Part shown: in pieces, positions 9,628-17,840 of the stretch
Position numbering within the stretch: the stretch's first letter is position 1
How the letters are laid out: every line of letters starts with the position of its first letter
Assembly: GCF_023276375.1 (NCBI RefSeq)
Contig: NZ_JALLPK010000001.1
Location: 3,785,391-3,849,390, forward strand
Source: Halocatena marina
GTDB lineage: Archaea; Halobacteriota; Halobacteria; Halobacteriales; Haloarculaceae
Reading direction: 5' to 3'
DNA: 64,000 nt
Notes under the pieces: generated by a model
The model's database searches: none
Told to the model about the DNA's origin: nothing
What the model saw: the letters and a program-made list of their open reading frames with translations, nothing else
Made by a program: the position numbers and the translations under genes

Positions 9628-11301
9628 ATGGAAGAGGATGGCGCTCATAGTAGGCGGACGTTTCTAAAAGTCGCAGGAAGCGCGGCCGCAGCAGTATCAT
9701 TGGCCGGTTGTCTCGGTGGAGGGAACAACGGTGGCGGAGGCGGAGGAGGAGGGAACGATGGTCCCTCTGGCACGCTCGTTTACAGTCGAGGTGCCCCGTC
9801 CGCGACCCTCGACCCACAGAACTCCACGAGTGGTGAGGATGCGAAAGTCATAAACCAGATCTACAATCAACTCGTCCAGTTCAAGCCCGGTGATGTCAGT
9901 CTCGAAGCTGGACTGGCGAAGAAGTACGAACTCAGCGGAAAGACGGCAACTCTCACACTCCGCGAGGGTGTGAAGTTCCACAACGACGAAGAGTTCACCG
10001 CAGAAGACTTCAAAGCGACGTTCCGTCGCTTCACTGATCCGGAGTACGAGTACTATCCTGGTGATACGTACATCTCCGGATACGCAGCGATCACGCTTGG
10101 TAACTGGGTCGAGACGGTTAATGCCAAAGATAAATACAAACTAGAAATCCAGTTAAAGCAGAAGTTCGCGCCGTTCCTCCGGAACCTCGCGATGTTTGCT
10201 TCGGCTGTCCTCTCGAAGAAGGCAATTGAGGAAAAGAATAAGAAACTCAACAAGGAACCAGTCGGAACCGGTCCGTTCAAACTCGGACAGTACGAGAGCA
10301 ACGGCGAACGGATTCAGCTCGAATACAACGACAACTACTGGGGGAAAGGACCAAAGGTCGAACAAGTTATCTTCTCGACCATTCCGGAGAACTCCACCCG
10401 AGCGGAAACGCTCATCGGCGGTGATGCGCATATCATCGACGGTCTCGGTACGACGGCTTCGCAGAAGGTTCAGAAGGCGGACGGTGTCAAGCTGAATGCA
10501 TTCGAGGGGGTCAACACCGGCTACATGGCGTTCAACATGGAGCGGTTCAAACCATTCCGGAAAAAGAAGGTCCGACAGGCGATCAGCTACGCCATCAACA
10601 CGAAGGTTATCGTCGAAAACATCTTCTCTGGGTTTGCAGTGCAGGCCAGCCAGCCGATCCCGTCGAATATGATGGGATACAACAAGGATCTCGATCCGTA
10701 TCCCCACGACGTGGAGAAGGCGAAAACGCTGCTAAAGGAGGCGGGTCACGGGGACGGAATATCGTTCGAATTGGCGACATTCAAGAACCCACGTTCGTAC
10801 AACCCCTCGCCGCTGCGCGCCGCACAACAGGTCAGATCTGACCTCTCCAACGTCGGTATCGAAATCGAGATCAATCAGATGTCGTTCGATCCATTCCTCA
10901 ACTACACCGACAGTGGCAAGCACGATGCCTGCTTCCTCGGCTGGATGAGCGATAACGCCGACCCCGATAACTTCTACTACTCACTGCTGCACCCTGGCGT
11001 AGAGAGTCCTGCTGGACAAGACTGGGTAAGCTTCGACACGGAGGGTTACAACACTCTCAGCGTGAGTGGGTGGGCGAACAAAGAATACATGAAGACGGTC
11101 GAGGATGCACAGAAGATGTTGAAGGAGAGCGAACGGAAATCTCTCTACCAGAAAGCAGCTAAGATCGCACACGACGAGGCACCGTGGGTGTTCTTGGACC
11201 ACGCGAAGGAACTTCGAGGCGTCTCAAATGCCGTCTCTGGATACGTTCCGTCGGCGATCGGTGGTCCATACCTCAACCTTGTCTCTGTAGGGGGTGAGTG
11301 A
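9628..11301 (+). CDS. ABC transporter substrate-binding lipoprotein, peptide/nickel family 5
   Basis: A 557-residue extracytoplasmic solute-binding protein (SBP family 5, DppA/OppA type). The N-terminus has a twin-arginine signal (SRRTFLKVAG) followed by a haloarchaeal lipobox, SLAGC, and a Gly-rich linker, so it should be Tat-exported and lipid-anchored. Family motifs include LREGVKFHNDEEFTAEDFKAT and GTGPFKL. It is probably the ligand receptor for the ATPase fusion upstream and the permeases at 13375-15378. The usual operon continuity is broken here: about 2 kb of insertion relics and a cysteine-rich secreted protein separate it from the permeases. Ligand (peptide, nickel or other) is not readable. 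Confidence 0.92.
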   Translation: MEEDGAHSRRTFLKVAGSAAAAVSLAGCLGGGNNGGGGGGGGNDGPSGTLVYSRGAPSATLDPQNSTSGEDAKVINQIYNQLVQFKPGDVSLEAGLAKKYELSGKTATLTLREGVKFHNDEEFTAEDFKATFRRFTDPEYEYYPGDTYISGYAAITLGNWVETVNAKDKYKLEIQLKQKFAPFLRNLAMFASAVLSKKAIEEKNKKLNKEPVGTGPFKLGQYESNGERIQLEYNDNYWGKGPKVEQVIFSTIPENSTRAETLIGGDAHIIDGLGTTASQKVQKADGVKLNAFEGVNTGYMAFNMERFKPFRKKKVRQAISYAINTKVIVENIFSGFAVQASQPIPSNMMGYNKDLDPYPHDVEKAKTLLKEAGHGDGISFELATFKNPRSYNPSPLRAAQQVRSDLSNVGIEIEINQMSFDPFLNYTDSGKHDACFLGWMSDNADPDNFYYSLLHPGVESPAGQDWVSFDTEGYNTLSVSGWANKEYMKTVEDAQKMLKESERKSLYQKAAKIAHDEAPWVFLDHAKELRGVSNAVSGYVPSAIGGPYLNLVSVGGE

Positions 11302-11568
11302 CAAGCATACTCCTTGTCACACCTAGTCTTGTTGCTCTGTCTCTGAAAATTTTTCATATATATTTCAAGTTGATAAATATAGAGCTCACCACGAATAAAC
11401 AGAGTAAAACTTTTATTTATGACAAAGATACCCTCCATCTCACTGAGTGCTTCGGCTGTTCAGTAACAGAGTTTTTGACCGACATCTTAGAGTGCCAAAT
11501 CTCTCTCTCTTTCTCTTGACTTGATCTGAGCGATAGTTAGTACACAGCGGTATAACCACCTTTAGTGC

Positions 11569-11868
11569 CTAAGATAAGGATTGAAAATCAAGGAATGTAT
11601 CAGCCCAGTCAGTAGCAAAGCTGATTTTCTGGGTAAACTGATCGAAGGTGTCTCGAACGAGAGCGCAGAATGCGTCCGCGCTTTAGAAAGAAATCGGCGA
11701 GATCTCCCACTTGAGCGATTTCCAGACCTGATCGATGGGGTTGAGATGGGACGAATACGGTGGCAGAAACGCGAGATCGATGCCAAGTTCTTCAGTACGC
11801 TCTCGTGTGTACGTACATGTGTGTGACGAGAATCTATTTTTTCGGGATCGGTCTCCAGCCAATCGCAT
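11569..11868 (-). pseudogene. IS630-family transposase, C-terminal relic with in-frame stop
   Basis: On the minus strand this encodes the end of an IS630/Tc1-type DDE transposase, including LGIDLAFLPPYSSHLNPID with the catalytic region before the final acidic residue. The frame runs into TAA after KWEISPISF and then continues in the same frame as SADAFCALVRDTFDQF to a TAG at 11569-11571. A single nonsense change therefore interrupts it. The upstream catalytic domain is missing, so the element is dead. It adjoins the relic of a cysteine-rich peptide gene at 11860. Confidence 0.75.
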
Positions 11869-11926
11869 TTCCTGTCAATTTTTTATAGTTAGTCCCTTAG
11901 CTAGGGATCGTACAACAATTTAATAT
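11860..11926 (-). pseudogene. Decayed copy of the cysteine-rich peptide C-terminus
   Basis: These 67 bases closely match 12565-12632, the part of the neighbouring gene that encodes the second half of its cysteine-rich tail. Read on the minus strand the copy gives ILNCCTIPS, then a stop where the intact gene has Gly-Gln, and it has lost one base further on, which shifts the frame. Weaker similarity appears to run on to about 11955. It is a non-functional partial duplicate in the same orientation as the intact gene. Confidence 0.7.
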
Positions 11927-12062
11927 CTGCCTGCCAATATCCCTATGGATTACATTCCTCCACCTTGTCCTGCCTTGTTTTGCCGCCGAATGACGACAGT
12001 CTCTGAGGCACTCGCTGCAATATTCCGCCAGATTAACCGGGAAATGGACGCCGTCTGGCAGT

Positions 12063-12500
12063 ATGGCATCGCTCAGACGGCTCGCGTGGATGTGTCGAAA
12101 TCTTGCGAAACAGCACGTTGATGATCCGGACGTACCCGCCGCACCGAATGGCGTGGACGGGTACGCCGAGTGGGTACAGATCGCGTTGATTCTCTTCCGT
12201 GTCGAACTGGAGAAGAGTCTCCGTGAGACTGAGGACTACCTCACCGAGATGCCCGGTGTCCTCGCCGCGTTTGACCTCAACGAGGCACCGCACTACAGTT
12301 CGTTCTGCCGGTGGGAACGACAGTACCGAATGCGTGAACTCCGCCGCCCGCTCTCCCTTCTCTGGACGTATCCGGAAGAGGCATCGCCGTCGTCACCGGA
12401 ACAATGCAGCAAGATACCATAGTTTTGACCCTTCGACGAACACCGCTAGCGACAGCGACTGCATCTTCTGCGTCCAAGAACCGGTCTCTGACGGCGTAAA
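12063..12500 (+). pseudogene. IS5-family transposase relic, N-terminal part
   Basis: The first 95 or so codons read like the N-terminus of a haloarchaeal IS5-family transposase, with RVELEKSLRETEDYL, EMPGVLAAFDL and HYSSFCRWE. After RMRELRRPL the similarity breaks. A shifted frame then has a stretch like the family's IDASGF-HYRNRANYSF region (RHRNNAARYHSF). The rest of the DDE domain is absent. I read it as a deleted, frameshifted relic. It sits between the intact cysteine-rich gene and its decayed copy. Confidence 0.7.
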
Positions 12501-12539
12501 ACCGTGAGTAATTGACCCTACCACGACGCTGTCTTGCGT

Positions 12540-13172
12540 TCAACAAGGCACCTTGTCATCTGGACAATCGCATCTCCTATCAATTATGTCACAGTTAGTC
12601 CCTTGACCAGGGATCGTACAACAATTTAATATATTCCGACCCCAACCAGAACTACAATTACACTTACACTCATATGTTTGATAACACCCAGCTGGTTTTA
12701 CGCCATTAGCTGGGTCGTATAGGCGCTTGTGGGTACTGCTCCCCACATACGCGTACGCTCGACGAGCCTGCGGATAGATATGGAGGCGGATTTCTTCTTC
12801 GTCATCGAACCGAGCAACGATATTTGCGGTTGCTTTTCCATCGATTCTGTCCGGGAGGACATTGAGATAGTCAGCCTCGACGAGGGACGACGGAGGTGAT
12901 ACGCCCTCTGATTCCATCAGCTGAGCAACCGAATCGATGTGTTCGACGAACGCCTGCTCAATCTTCGCCTCGTCGTCGATATATTCCTGATAGGCACGCG
13001 CTTTGTCATCGTCCACCTTGTCGAGATCCAGTACTCCCATACTGTCCATGTCGTCCTGTGCCGTCGCACCAGCGACGCCAGTGAAGCCAGCCATCGCTAC
13101 ACCTGTTGCTCCGATTCCGCGGAGAATGCTTCGGCGACTCAATTCTCGCTCCGCATCTCTTTTTCCTGCCAT
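12540..13172 (-). CDS. Tat-exported precursor with ten-cysteine C-terminal peptide (halocin-like)
   Basis: A protein of about 210 residues. A twin-arginine signal (ELSRRSILRGIG) is followed by a hydrophobic stretch and an AxA-like site (GATA before QDD). A middle domain of about 120 residues is acidic and cysteine-free. The last 48 residues hold ten cysteines, starting CYQTYECKCNC, including an adjacent pair (NCCT), and ending in Cys. The plan (Tat signal, acidic N-part, compact Cys-rich C-terminus) resembles halocin C8 precursors, where the C-terminus is the antimicrobial peptide and the N-part gives immunity. The cysteine spacing is not one I recognise, so halocin function is inference; a metal-binding or enzyme-inhibitor peptide is possible. 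The start could also be the adjacent ATG at 13175 or one at 13199. The gene lies inside the split peptide-transporter locus. Confidence 0.7.
   Translation of the reverse strand: MAGKRDAERELSRRSILRGIGATGVAMAGFTGVAGATAQDDMDSMGVLDLDKVDDDKARAYQEYIDDEAKIEQAFVEHIDSVAQLMESEGVSPPSSLVEADYLNVLPDRIDGKATANIVARFDDEEEIRLHIYPQARRAYAYVGSSTHKRLYDPANGVKPAGCYQTYECKCNCSSGWGRNILNCCTIPGQGTNCDIIDRRCDCPDDKVPC
12565..12632. repeat. Direct repeat, intact copy (partner at 11860-11926)
   Basis: This 68-base segment is repeated in the same orientation at 11860-11926 with a handful of substitutions and a one-base deletion. The identical core GGGATCGTACAACAATTTAA occurs in both. This copy is coding (the second half of the cysteine-rich tail); the other is not. 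The two flank the IS5 relic. Confidence 0.85.
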
Positions 13173-13282
13173 CATATAATTCCATAGATGAAGTAACATA
13201 AGTCTATTACAATTTCCAAATACATAAATACTAGTTATATTTATAATAAATATATGGATTGATTAAACGCCACTCTACGACC

Positions 13283-13290
13283 ATATATAA
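13283..13290 (+). promoter_or_regulatory. TATA box upstream of the permease genes
   Basis: ATATATAA in an AT-rich stretch about 90 bp before the dppB-type ATG at 13375. A transcript starting about 25-30 bp downstream would carry a leader of some 60 nt that includes the inverted repeat at 13320-13369. It suggests that the permease genes are transcribed separately from the binding protein. Confidence 0.5.
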
Positions 13291-13319
13291 GTTGGTCTTA
13301 ATTTCTCACACTAATAATG

Positions 13320-13369
13320 AGTGGGAGGAGGCAAATAGTGGGTTTTTTCATCACCCGACTCTCCCTACT
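13320..13369 (+). promoter_or_regulatory. Inverted repeat / potential leader hairpin before the permease gene
   Basis: The arm AGTGGGAGGAG (13320-13330) can pair with CTCTCCCTACT (13359-13369) with one mismatch and two G-U pairs. Inside, GGGT (13340-13343) can pair with ACCC (13353-13356). The outer stem ends five bases before the ATG at 13375. It could be a leader structure affecting translation; the alternative is chance in a purine-rich stretch. Confidence 0.4.
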
Positions 13370-13374
13370 GGTAG

Positions 13375-14418
13375 ATGGCTTCGAAATGGTTCGTTACGAA
13401 GCGACTCCTGTTGTTGGTACCGGTTCTCATAGGGGTTGCAACGCTCGTCTTCGCCGTTCTTCATCTCGGAAAGGGTGATCCAGCTCGGGTTATGGTCGGC
13501 CAGCGTGCGTCACAGGCACAGGTTGAGTCGGTCCGCCAGCAGCTAGGTCTCAATGACCCTATTTGGGTTCAGTATGGCCGGTTTTTGAAGGATGCTGCTC
13601 AATTTCAGTTTGGAGACTCCTACGTGCTCCAGCCGAATAATCCAGTCAAATCGTTGCTGGTGAACAAGCTTCCGACCACGATGGAACTCGCATTGTTGGG
13701 CCAGTTCGTTGGAATTCTGTTCGGAATTCCGCTGGGCGTCCTCAGTGCGATCAAACAGGACTCGCTGACCGATCACTTTACGCGAATCGGCGCGCTCGCA
13801 GGGATCAGCGTTCCTATCTTCTGGAGTGGTCCGCTACTCATCATTCTGTTCTCGGGGGCACTCGGAATGTTTCCGACAAGTGGACGGATTGAATCGACAA
13901 TTTTCCTCGATAGCTCGTGGTTCTTATTCGGAACTGAGTTGCCACTAACAGGATTCATCACCATTGACACGCTCTTACTCGGTGAATACGACGCATTCAT
14001 CTCGGCAGTGCACCATCTCGCGTTGCCCTCGTTGGTTATCGGTATCTACTCGATGGCGCTGATCTCGCGGATGATGCGCTCATCGATGTTGGAGGTTGTC
14101 CGGCAGGACTACATCCGGACAGCGCGGGCGAAAGGTCAGGGTGCGAGAATCACCATGCTGAAACACGGGTTCAAGAACGCACTCATTCCCGTGATCACGG
14201 TCATTGGCATTCAGTTCGGGACGCTCCTCGGTGGGGCTGTGCTGACCGAGACTGTCTTTGCGATCTCAGGAATGGGGCGGCTGCTCGTCGCCGCGATTGA
14301 GGTCGGCGATTACCCCGTCGTGCAAGGGGCGGTGCTCGTCTTCGCGCTTCTGTTCACGCTCGTCAATCTCGGTGTCGACATCACGTACTCCTATCTCGAC
14401 CCACGTATCCAACAATAA
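13375..14418 (+). CDS. Peptide-type ABC transporter permease, DppB family
   Basis: A 347-residue inner-membrane permease of the binding-protein-dependent family. The N-terminal helix (RLLLLVPVLIGVATLVFAVL) and the periplasmic-type segment after it are typical of DppB/OppB. About six membrane helices are expected. The EAA loop that docks on the ATPase reads ARAKGQGARITMLKHGFKNA. It pairs with the DppC-type gene nine bases downstream and presumably uses the double ATPase at 6728. It is separated from the binding-protein gene by the accessory island. Confidence 0.92.
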   Translation: MASKWFVTKRLLLLVPVLIGVATLVFAVLHLGKGDPARVMVGQRASQAQVESVRQQLGLNDPIWVQYGRFLKDAAQFQFGDSYVLQPNNPVKSLLVNKLPTTMELALLGQFVGILFGIPLGVLSAIKQDSLTDHFTRIGALAGISVPIFWSGPLLIILFSGALGMFPTSGRIESTIFLDSSWFLFGTELPLTGFITIDTLLLGEYDAFISAVHHLALPSLVIGIYSMALISRMMRSSMLEVVRQDYIRTARAKGQGARITMLKHGFKNALIPVITVIGIQFGTLLGGAVLTETVFAISGMGRLLVAAIEVGDYPVVQGAVLVFALLFTLVNLGVDITYSYLDPRIQQ

Positions 14419-14427
14419 CACATTACA

Positions 14428-15378
14428 ATGAGTACACAGATCGAATCAGATTCACCGCAGACGCAATCGAGGGGACTCCTCTCGCGGCTCCGGGCCTCAC
14501 AGTTCCTCTCGAATCTTCTGTCGAATCGGCTCGCCCTCACGGGGTTAGTCATCATTCTCTCGATGGTTATGATCGCACTGTATTCCCGTGTCACCATCGG
14601 CGGTGTGCCGATGGTAACTGACGGGTATTATCAGGACTTGATTCAGTCGAATCTCGGGAACAACCCGGGACTGGCCAAGTCACCACCCAGCCTTGAGTAT
14701 CCTTTCGGACTGGATGGGCAGGCACGCAGTATCTTCCCCCGAGTTCTCTTTGGTGCGTGGTTAGCGCTGAAGTGGGGGACGATCATCGTCGGTACCTCGA
14801 CGGTGCTCGGTGTTGGCTTCGGGATCATTGCCGCGTACTACGGCGACATCACGGATAACGTCATCATGCGGACGATGGACGTATTGCTCGCGTTCCCTTC
14901 ACTTCTGTTGGCACTCGCATTGGTCGCCATCTTCGGTGAGGGTCTCCAAAACGCTTCCATTGCACTCATTCTCGTGTACACACCACGGTTTGCGCGGGTC
15001 GTTCGGGGGGCCGCACTGACGGTGCTCGAAGACGAATATATCGACGCAACGGTCGCGCTCGGTGCGGCTGACCCTCGTGTACTCGTGCGTCACGTTGTTC
15101 CGAACTGTCTCGCTCCGGTCACCGTTCAGAGTACGCTCAACTTTGGTCTCGCAATTATCGACCTCGCAGCCCTCTCGTTCCTCGGATTCGGTGCTGCACC
15201 CGGCACACCGTCGTGGGGTATCATGCTCAACAACGGTGTCAAACACGGCTTGGAGATCGCGTGGTGGTGGTCGTTCTTCCCAGGGCTGTTCCTCGCACTG
15301 ACTGTCCTCGGATTCAATCTCCTCGGCGACGGAATGCGTGATGCGCTTGACCCACGCATGCGCGAGGCAGTCGACTGA
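14428..15378 (+). CDS. Peptide-type ABC transporter permease, DppC family
   Basis: A 316-residue permease. After a cytoplasmic N-terminus it has a first helix (LALTGLVIILSMVMIALY), a long extracytoplasmic loop, then five helices with the EAA loop around TVALGAADPRVLVRHVVPN. The end DGMRDALDPRMR is typical of DppC/OppC. It follows dppB closely and overlaps the next small gene by one base (TGATG), so the three should be cotranscribed. Confidence 0.92.
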   Translation: MSTQIESDSPQTQSRGLLSRLRASQFLSNLLSNRLALTGLVIILSMVMIALYSRVTIGGVPMVTDGYYQDLIQSNLGNNPGLAKSPPSLEYPFGLDGQARSIFPRVLFGAWLALKWGTIIVGTSTVLGVGFGIIAAYYGDITDNVIMRTMDVLLAFPSLLLALALVAIFGEGLQNASIALILVYTPRFARVVRGAALTVLEDEYIDATVALGAADPRVLVRHVVPNCLAPVTVQSTLNFGLAIIDLAALSFLGFGAAPGTPSWGIMLNNGVKHGLEIAWWWSFFPGLFLALTVLGFNLLGDGMRDALDPRMREAVD

Positions 15379-15740
15379 TGGATCGTGCGGTCGCGGCGTG
15401 GGTGCGCGTTCGCGTCCGTCTGGTCGGCTCGGCTGCTGCGCTGGGCTTTCTTCTCGTTGCGCTTGCGGTTCCGATCCTCGTTTTCGCCGCACAGTACGAC
15501 CTGCGATTCGTGAGTGCACAGGTGTTCTCGCTCGCGGCGCTCTGCTTTGGGATTGGGATGCTTGGGTGGTCGGGTTCGATACTCGCCGGTGGGGGCTTTG
15601 AACACGCGCAGCGTTATCTCGACACTGGGACGAATTGGACCGAAGCCGAGTCCCGACGGGCAATGGCCCGGGTCGGTGGTGTGGGTGCTGGTGGGATGAT
15701 CGGCGTAATCATTGTCGTGTCGCTCCTCGGTGGGGCGTGA
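15378..15740 (+). CDS. Small membrane protein of unknown function
   Basis: A 120-residue protein with three likely membrane helices: about residues 14-38, 47-69 and 98-118. A polar segment around FEHAQRYLDTGTNWTEAESRRAMARVG lies before the last helix. It overlaps the dppC stop by one base, so it is translationally coupled to the permease operon. I do not recognise a function; position suggests a small accessory protein of the transporter or simple cotranscription. Confidence 0.65.
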   Translation: MDRAVAAWVRVRVRLVGSAAALGFLLVALAVPILVFAAQYDLRFVSAQVFSLAALCFGIGMLGWSGSILAGGGFEHAQRYLDTGTNWTEAESRRAMARVGGVGAGGMIGVIIVVSLLGGA

Positions 15741-15778
15741 CTGTTCTCCAGTCGAACGAGCGCCCGATCGACAGTAGA

Positions 15779-17059
15779 CTACGAGTCTCGCACGTTTTTT
15801 CCGACTGGCTCTCCGAACTCCCCGTTTTCGTAAACGATCTGACCACGGACCATCGTCCACTCCGGAAAGACACCTTTCTGGCCTTCGAACGGCGTCCATC
15901 CGCATTTCGAGTGGAGTTCTTCGCCTCTGATTTCGCGTGATGCGTCCGGGTTGACGAGTACGAGATCGGCGTCTCGCCCGGCTTCGATTCGACCCTTTCG
16001 CGAAAGATCAAACACCCGTGCGGGATTCGCAGCCGTGAGATCGCGCACTCGTTCGTAACTCAGTCGTCCTTTCCGGGCGTCCTCTAGCAATAATGCAAGA
16101 GCGGTTTCGACGCCGGGCACCCCGCTCGGTGCGTCCCAGATAGTCGCGTCTTTCTCAGAGAGCGTGTGTGGAGCGTGATCGGTTGCAATCATATCCACTG
16201 CACCGGAAGCGACGCGCTCATACACCGCCTCTCGTCGTTCTTCGCTTCGCAACGGTGGGTTCATCCGGCCGAGCGTCCCGAGTTCGTCGAGATCGTCTCG
16301 GCTGAGAAACAGGTGGTGTGGCGTCACTTCACACGTCATTTCAGCCTCGTTCGCGCGGTCGATACCTTCTGGTGTGCTCGTGTGCGCGATGTGGATGCGC
16401 GCATCGCAGTCAGCTGCGACTTCACAGGCGCGCTTGACGGCAGTGGCTTCGGCCTCTGGCGTTCGGTAGGCGCTCCACGCGTCAGCATCGTCGTGCGCTC
16501 TCTCCTCGAACTGCGTTGCGTCCTCCGCGTGGACGGTGACGGTGACGCCTCGCTCTGTGGCTCGCTCGACAGCGTCGGCGAAGAGATCGGTCCCAATACC
16601 CATGTTTCCGGTCGAGTCGGCCAAGAACACCTCGCCGAGCGCGAACAACGGCTCCTGGAGGAGTGCCTCCGGTTCCCATGCGGACGTGACGCCACCGTTG
16701 AGACCGAAGTCGACGTACGAATCCTGTGCAAGCGCGAGTTTTTCCTCGAATGCCGTTTTTGCCACTGTCGGCGGGTCAGTGTTTGGCTGATCGACGACGC
16801 TCGTTACGCCGCCAGCAGCGGCGCTCTTGCTTCCCGTCGTCCACGTCTCTTTGTGCGGATACCCGGGTTCACGAAAATGGACGTGTACGTCGATCATTCC
16901 TGGCAGAAGGAGATTACCATCAACCTCCCGAATCGTTTCTTCACCATCGTGTTCGGTACTCTCGTGTGAGAGGTGTTGACCGACAGTCACAATACGGCCA
17001 TCTCTGATCCGAACGTCTCGGACTCGTCCGTCAGCGAGTGTGGCATTCGTGATGAGCAT
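15779..17059 (-). CDS. pyrC: Dihydroorotase
   Basis: About 426 residues of a class I dihydroorotase, catalysing cyclisation of carbamoyl aspartate in de novo pyrimidine synthesis. Metal-site motifs are visible in order: DVHVHFREPG, ADSTGN (the position of the bridging Asp or Lys), VHAED, IHIAHTS and DHAPH, followed by GVPGVETAL. The start is taken as the ATG at 17059 (MLITNATL); an ATG at 17068 adds three residues. Allantoinase is a close relative, but the motif set and absence of other purine-catabolic genes favour dihydroorotase. Confidence 0.88.
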   Translation of the reverse strand: MLITNATLADGRVRDVRIRDGRIVTVGQHLSHESTEHDGEETIREVDGNLLLPGMIDVHVHFREPGYPHKETWTTGSKSAAAGGVTSVVDQPNTDPPTVAKTAFEEKLALAQDSYVDFGLNGGVTSAWEPEALLQEPLFALGEVFLADSTGNMGIGTDLFADAVERATERGVTVTVHAEDATQFEERAHDDADAWSAYRTPEAEATAVKRACEVAADCDARIHIAHTSTPEGIDRANEAEMTCEVTPHHLFLSRDDLDELGTLGRMNPPLRSEERREAVYERVASGAVDMIATDHAPHTLSEKDATIWDAPSGVPGVETALALLLEDARKGRLSYERVRDLTAANPARVFDLSRKGRIEAGRDADLVLVNPDASREIRGEELHSKCGWTPFEGQKGVFPEWTMVRGQIVYENGEFGEPVGKNVRDS

Positions 17060-17091
17060 GATCGTCACTCTCCCCTCAACCTCGGATAGAC

Positions 17092-17790
17092 CTAATCCTG
17101 CCGAACATACTCTACGTTGTATTTGTCGTTTTCATCAGATCCGAGTCCAACGAGTGCCTGTTCGATTTCCCGTTGGGCTCGCTCAGGATCACTGTCTCCG
17201 CCAGCGCGTCCGATGCTGCCGACGCTGTCGGGATCGAATGGGACACCGAGGGCAGCGTAGACATCAGAGAGCACCGCCGCAATCGCTGTGTGGTCGCGGA
17301 CAACGACGATCCCTGCGACGAGTGCGACACCGCGCTGGACGCGCTGTGCGACACCGACGATTTTCCCACCGGCTTGGAGGGAGTGGCTCCCGGGACAGAA
17401 CGAGTTCGCCGGTTCACCGGGAGACGCATGGACATCGAGTTGCATCAACGCCACCTGCAGGTCGGTCACTGCGGCAGAATAGCGATCTTGCATGCCACGA
17501 CGAATCTCTTCGAGGGGTTCTGTCCGGGCGAATGCGATCGTCTCTCCGGTGTACGCGACCGCGCGTCCACCGACGCTCCGCTCGTACGCCGGGAAGCCGT
17601 GTTCGTTTGCGGCATGAGTTGCTCTTCCGTACCCTTCGGTGTTCGCATCACGTCGCCCGAACGCGATCTGTCGATGAGGCGTCCATACTCTGATAACAGA
17701 CTCCCCAGTTTCACGGGTGTCTTCGAGAACTGTCTGGGTGACAGCGCGGTCGGCGTCGATAGTTTCGGCCCGACCTCGGAGCACGCGCAT
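17092..17790 (-). CDS. Lipoate-protein ligase family protein
   Basis: A 232-residue protein of the biotin/lipoate protein ligase (BPL/LplA/LipB) fold. It starts MRVLRGRAETID. The substrate-site motif RSVGGRAVAYTGET and the conserved Lys segment GGKIVGVAQRVQRG match lipoate ligases, in which this lysine binds the lipoyl group. It is shorter than bacterial LplA and lacks a separate C-terminal domain, as is common in archaea where that part is another protein. The start at 17790 is preferred because the longer frame runs into the divergent gene. It would attach lipoate to 2-oxoacid dehydrogenase or glycine cleavage carriers, none of which is in the window. Confidence 0.8.
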   Translation of the reverse strand: MRVLRGRAETIDADRAVTQTVLEDTRETGESVIRVWTPHRQIAFGRRDANTEGYGRATHAANEHGFPAYERSVGGRAVAYTGETIAFARTEPLEEIRRGMQDRYSAAVTDLQVALMQLDVHASPGEPANSFCPGSHSLQAGGKIVGVAQRVQRGVALVAGIVVVRDHTAIAAVLSDVYAALGVPFDPDSVGSIGRAGGDSDPERAQREIEQALVGLGSDENDKYNVEYVRQD

Positions 17791-17840
17791 GCTGTTACGT
17801 TCGAGCGATGGGGCTAAAGGCTCGCGCTCGAAGCCTCGGT

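Noticed and set aside
15126..15905. Long minus-strand frames opposite dppC
   Set aside because: Arg/Pro/Ser-rich, no family resemblance, and the plus strand encodes a clear permease and small membrane protein.
16166..16969. A 267-codon plus-strand frame
   Set aside because: Entirely antisense to the dihydroorotase gene, whose catalytic motifs are intact.
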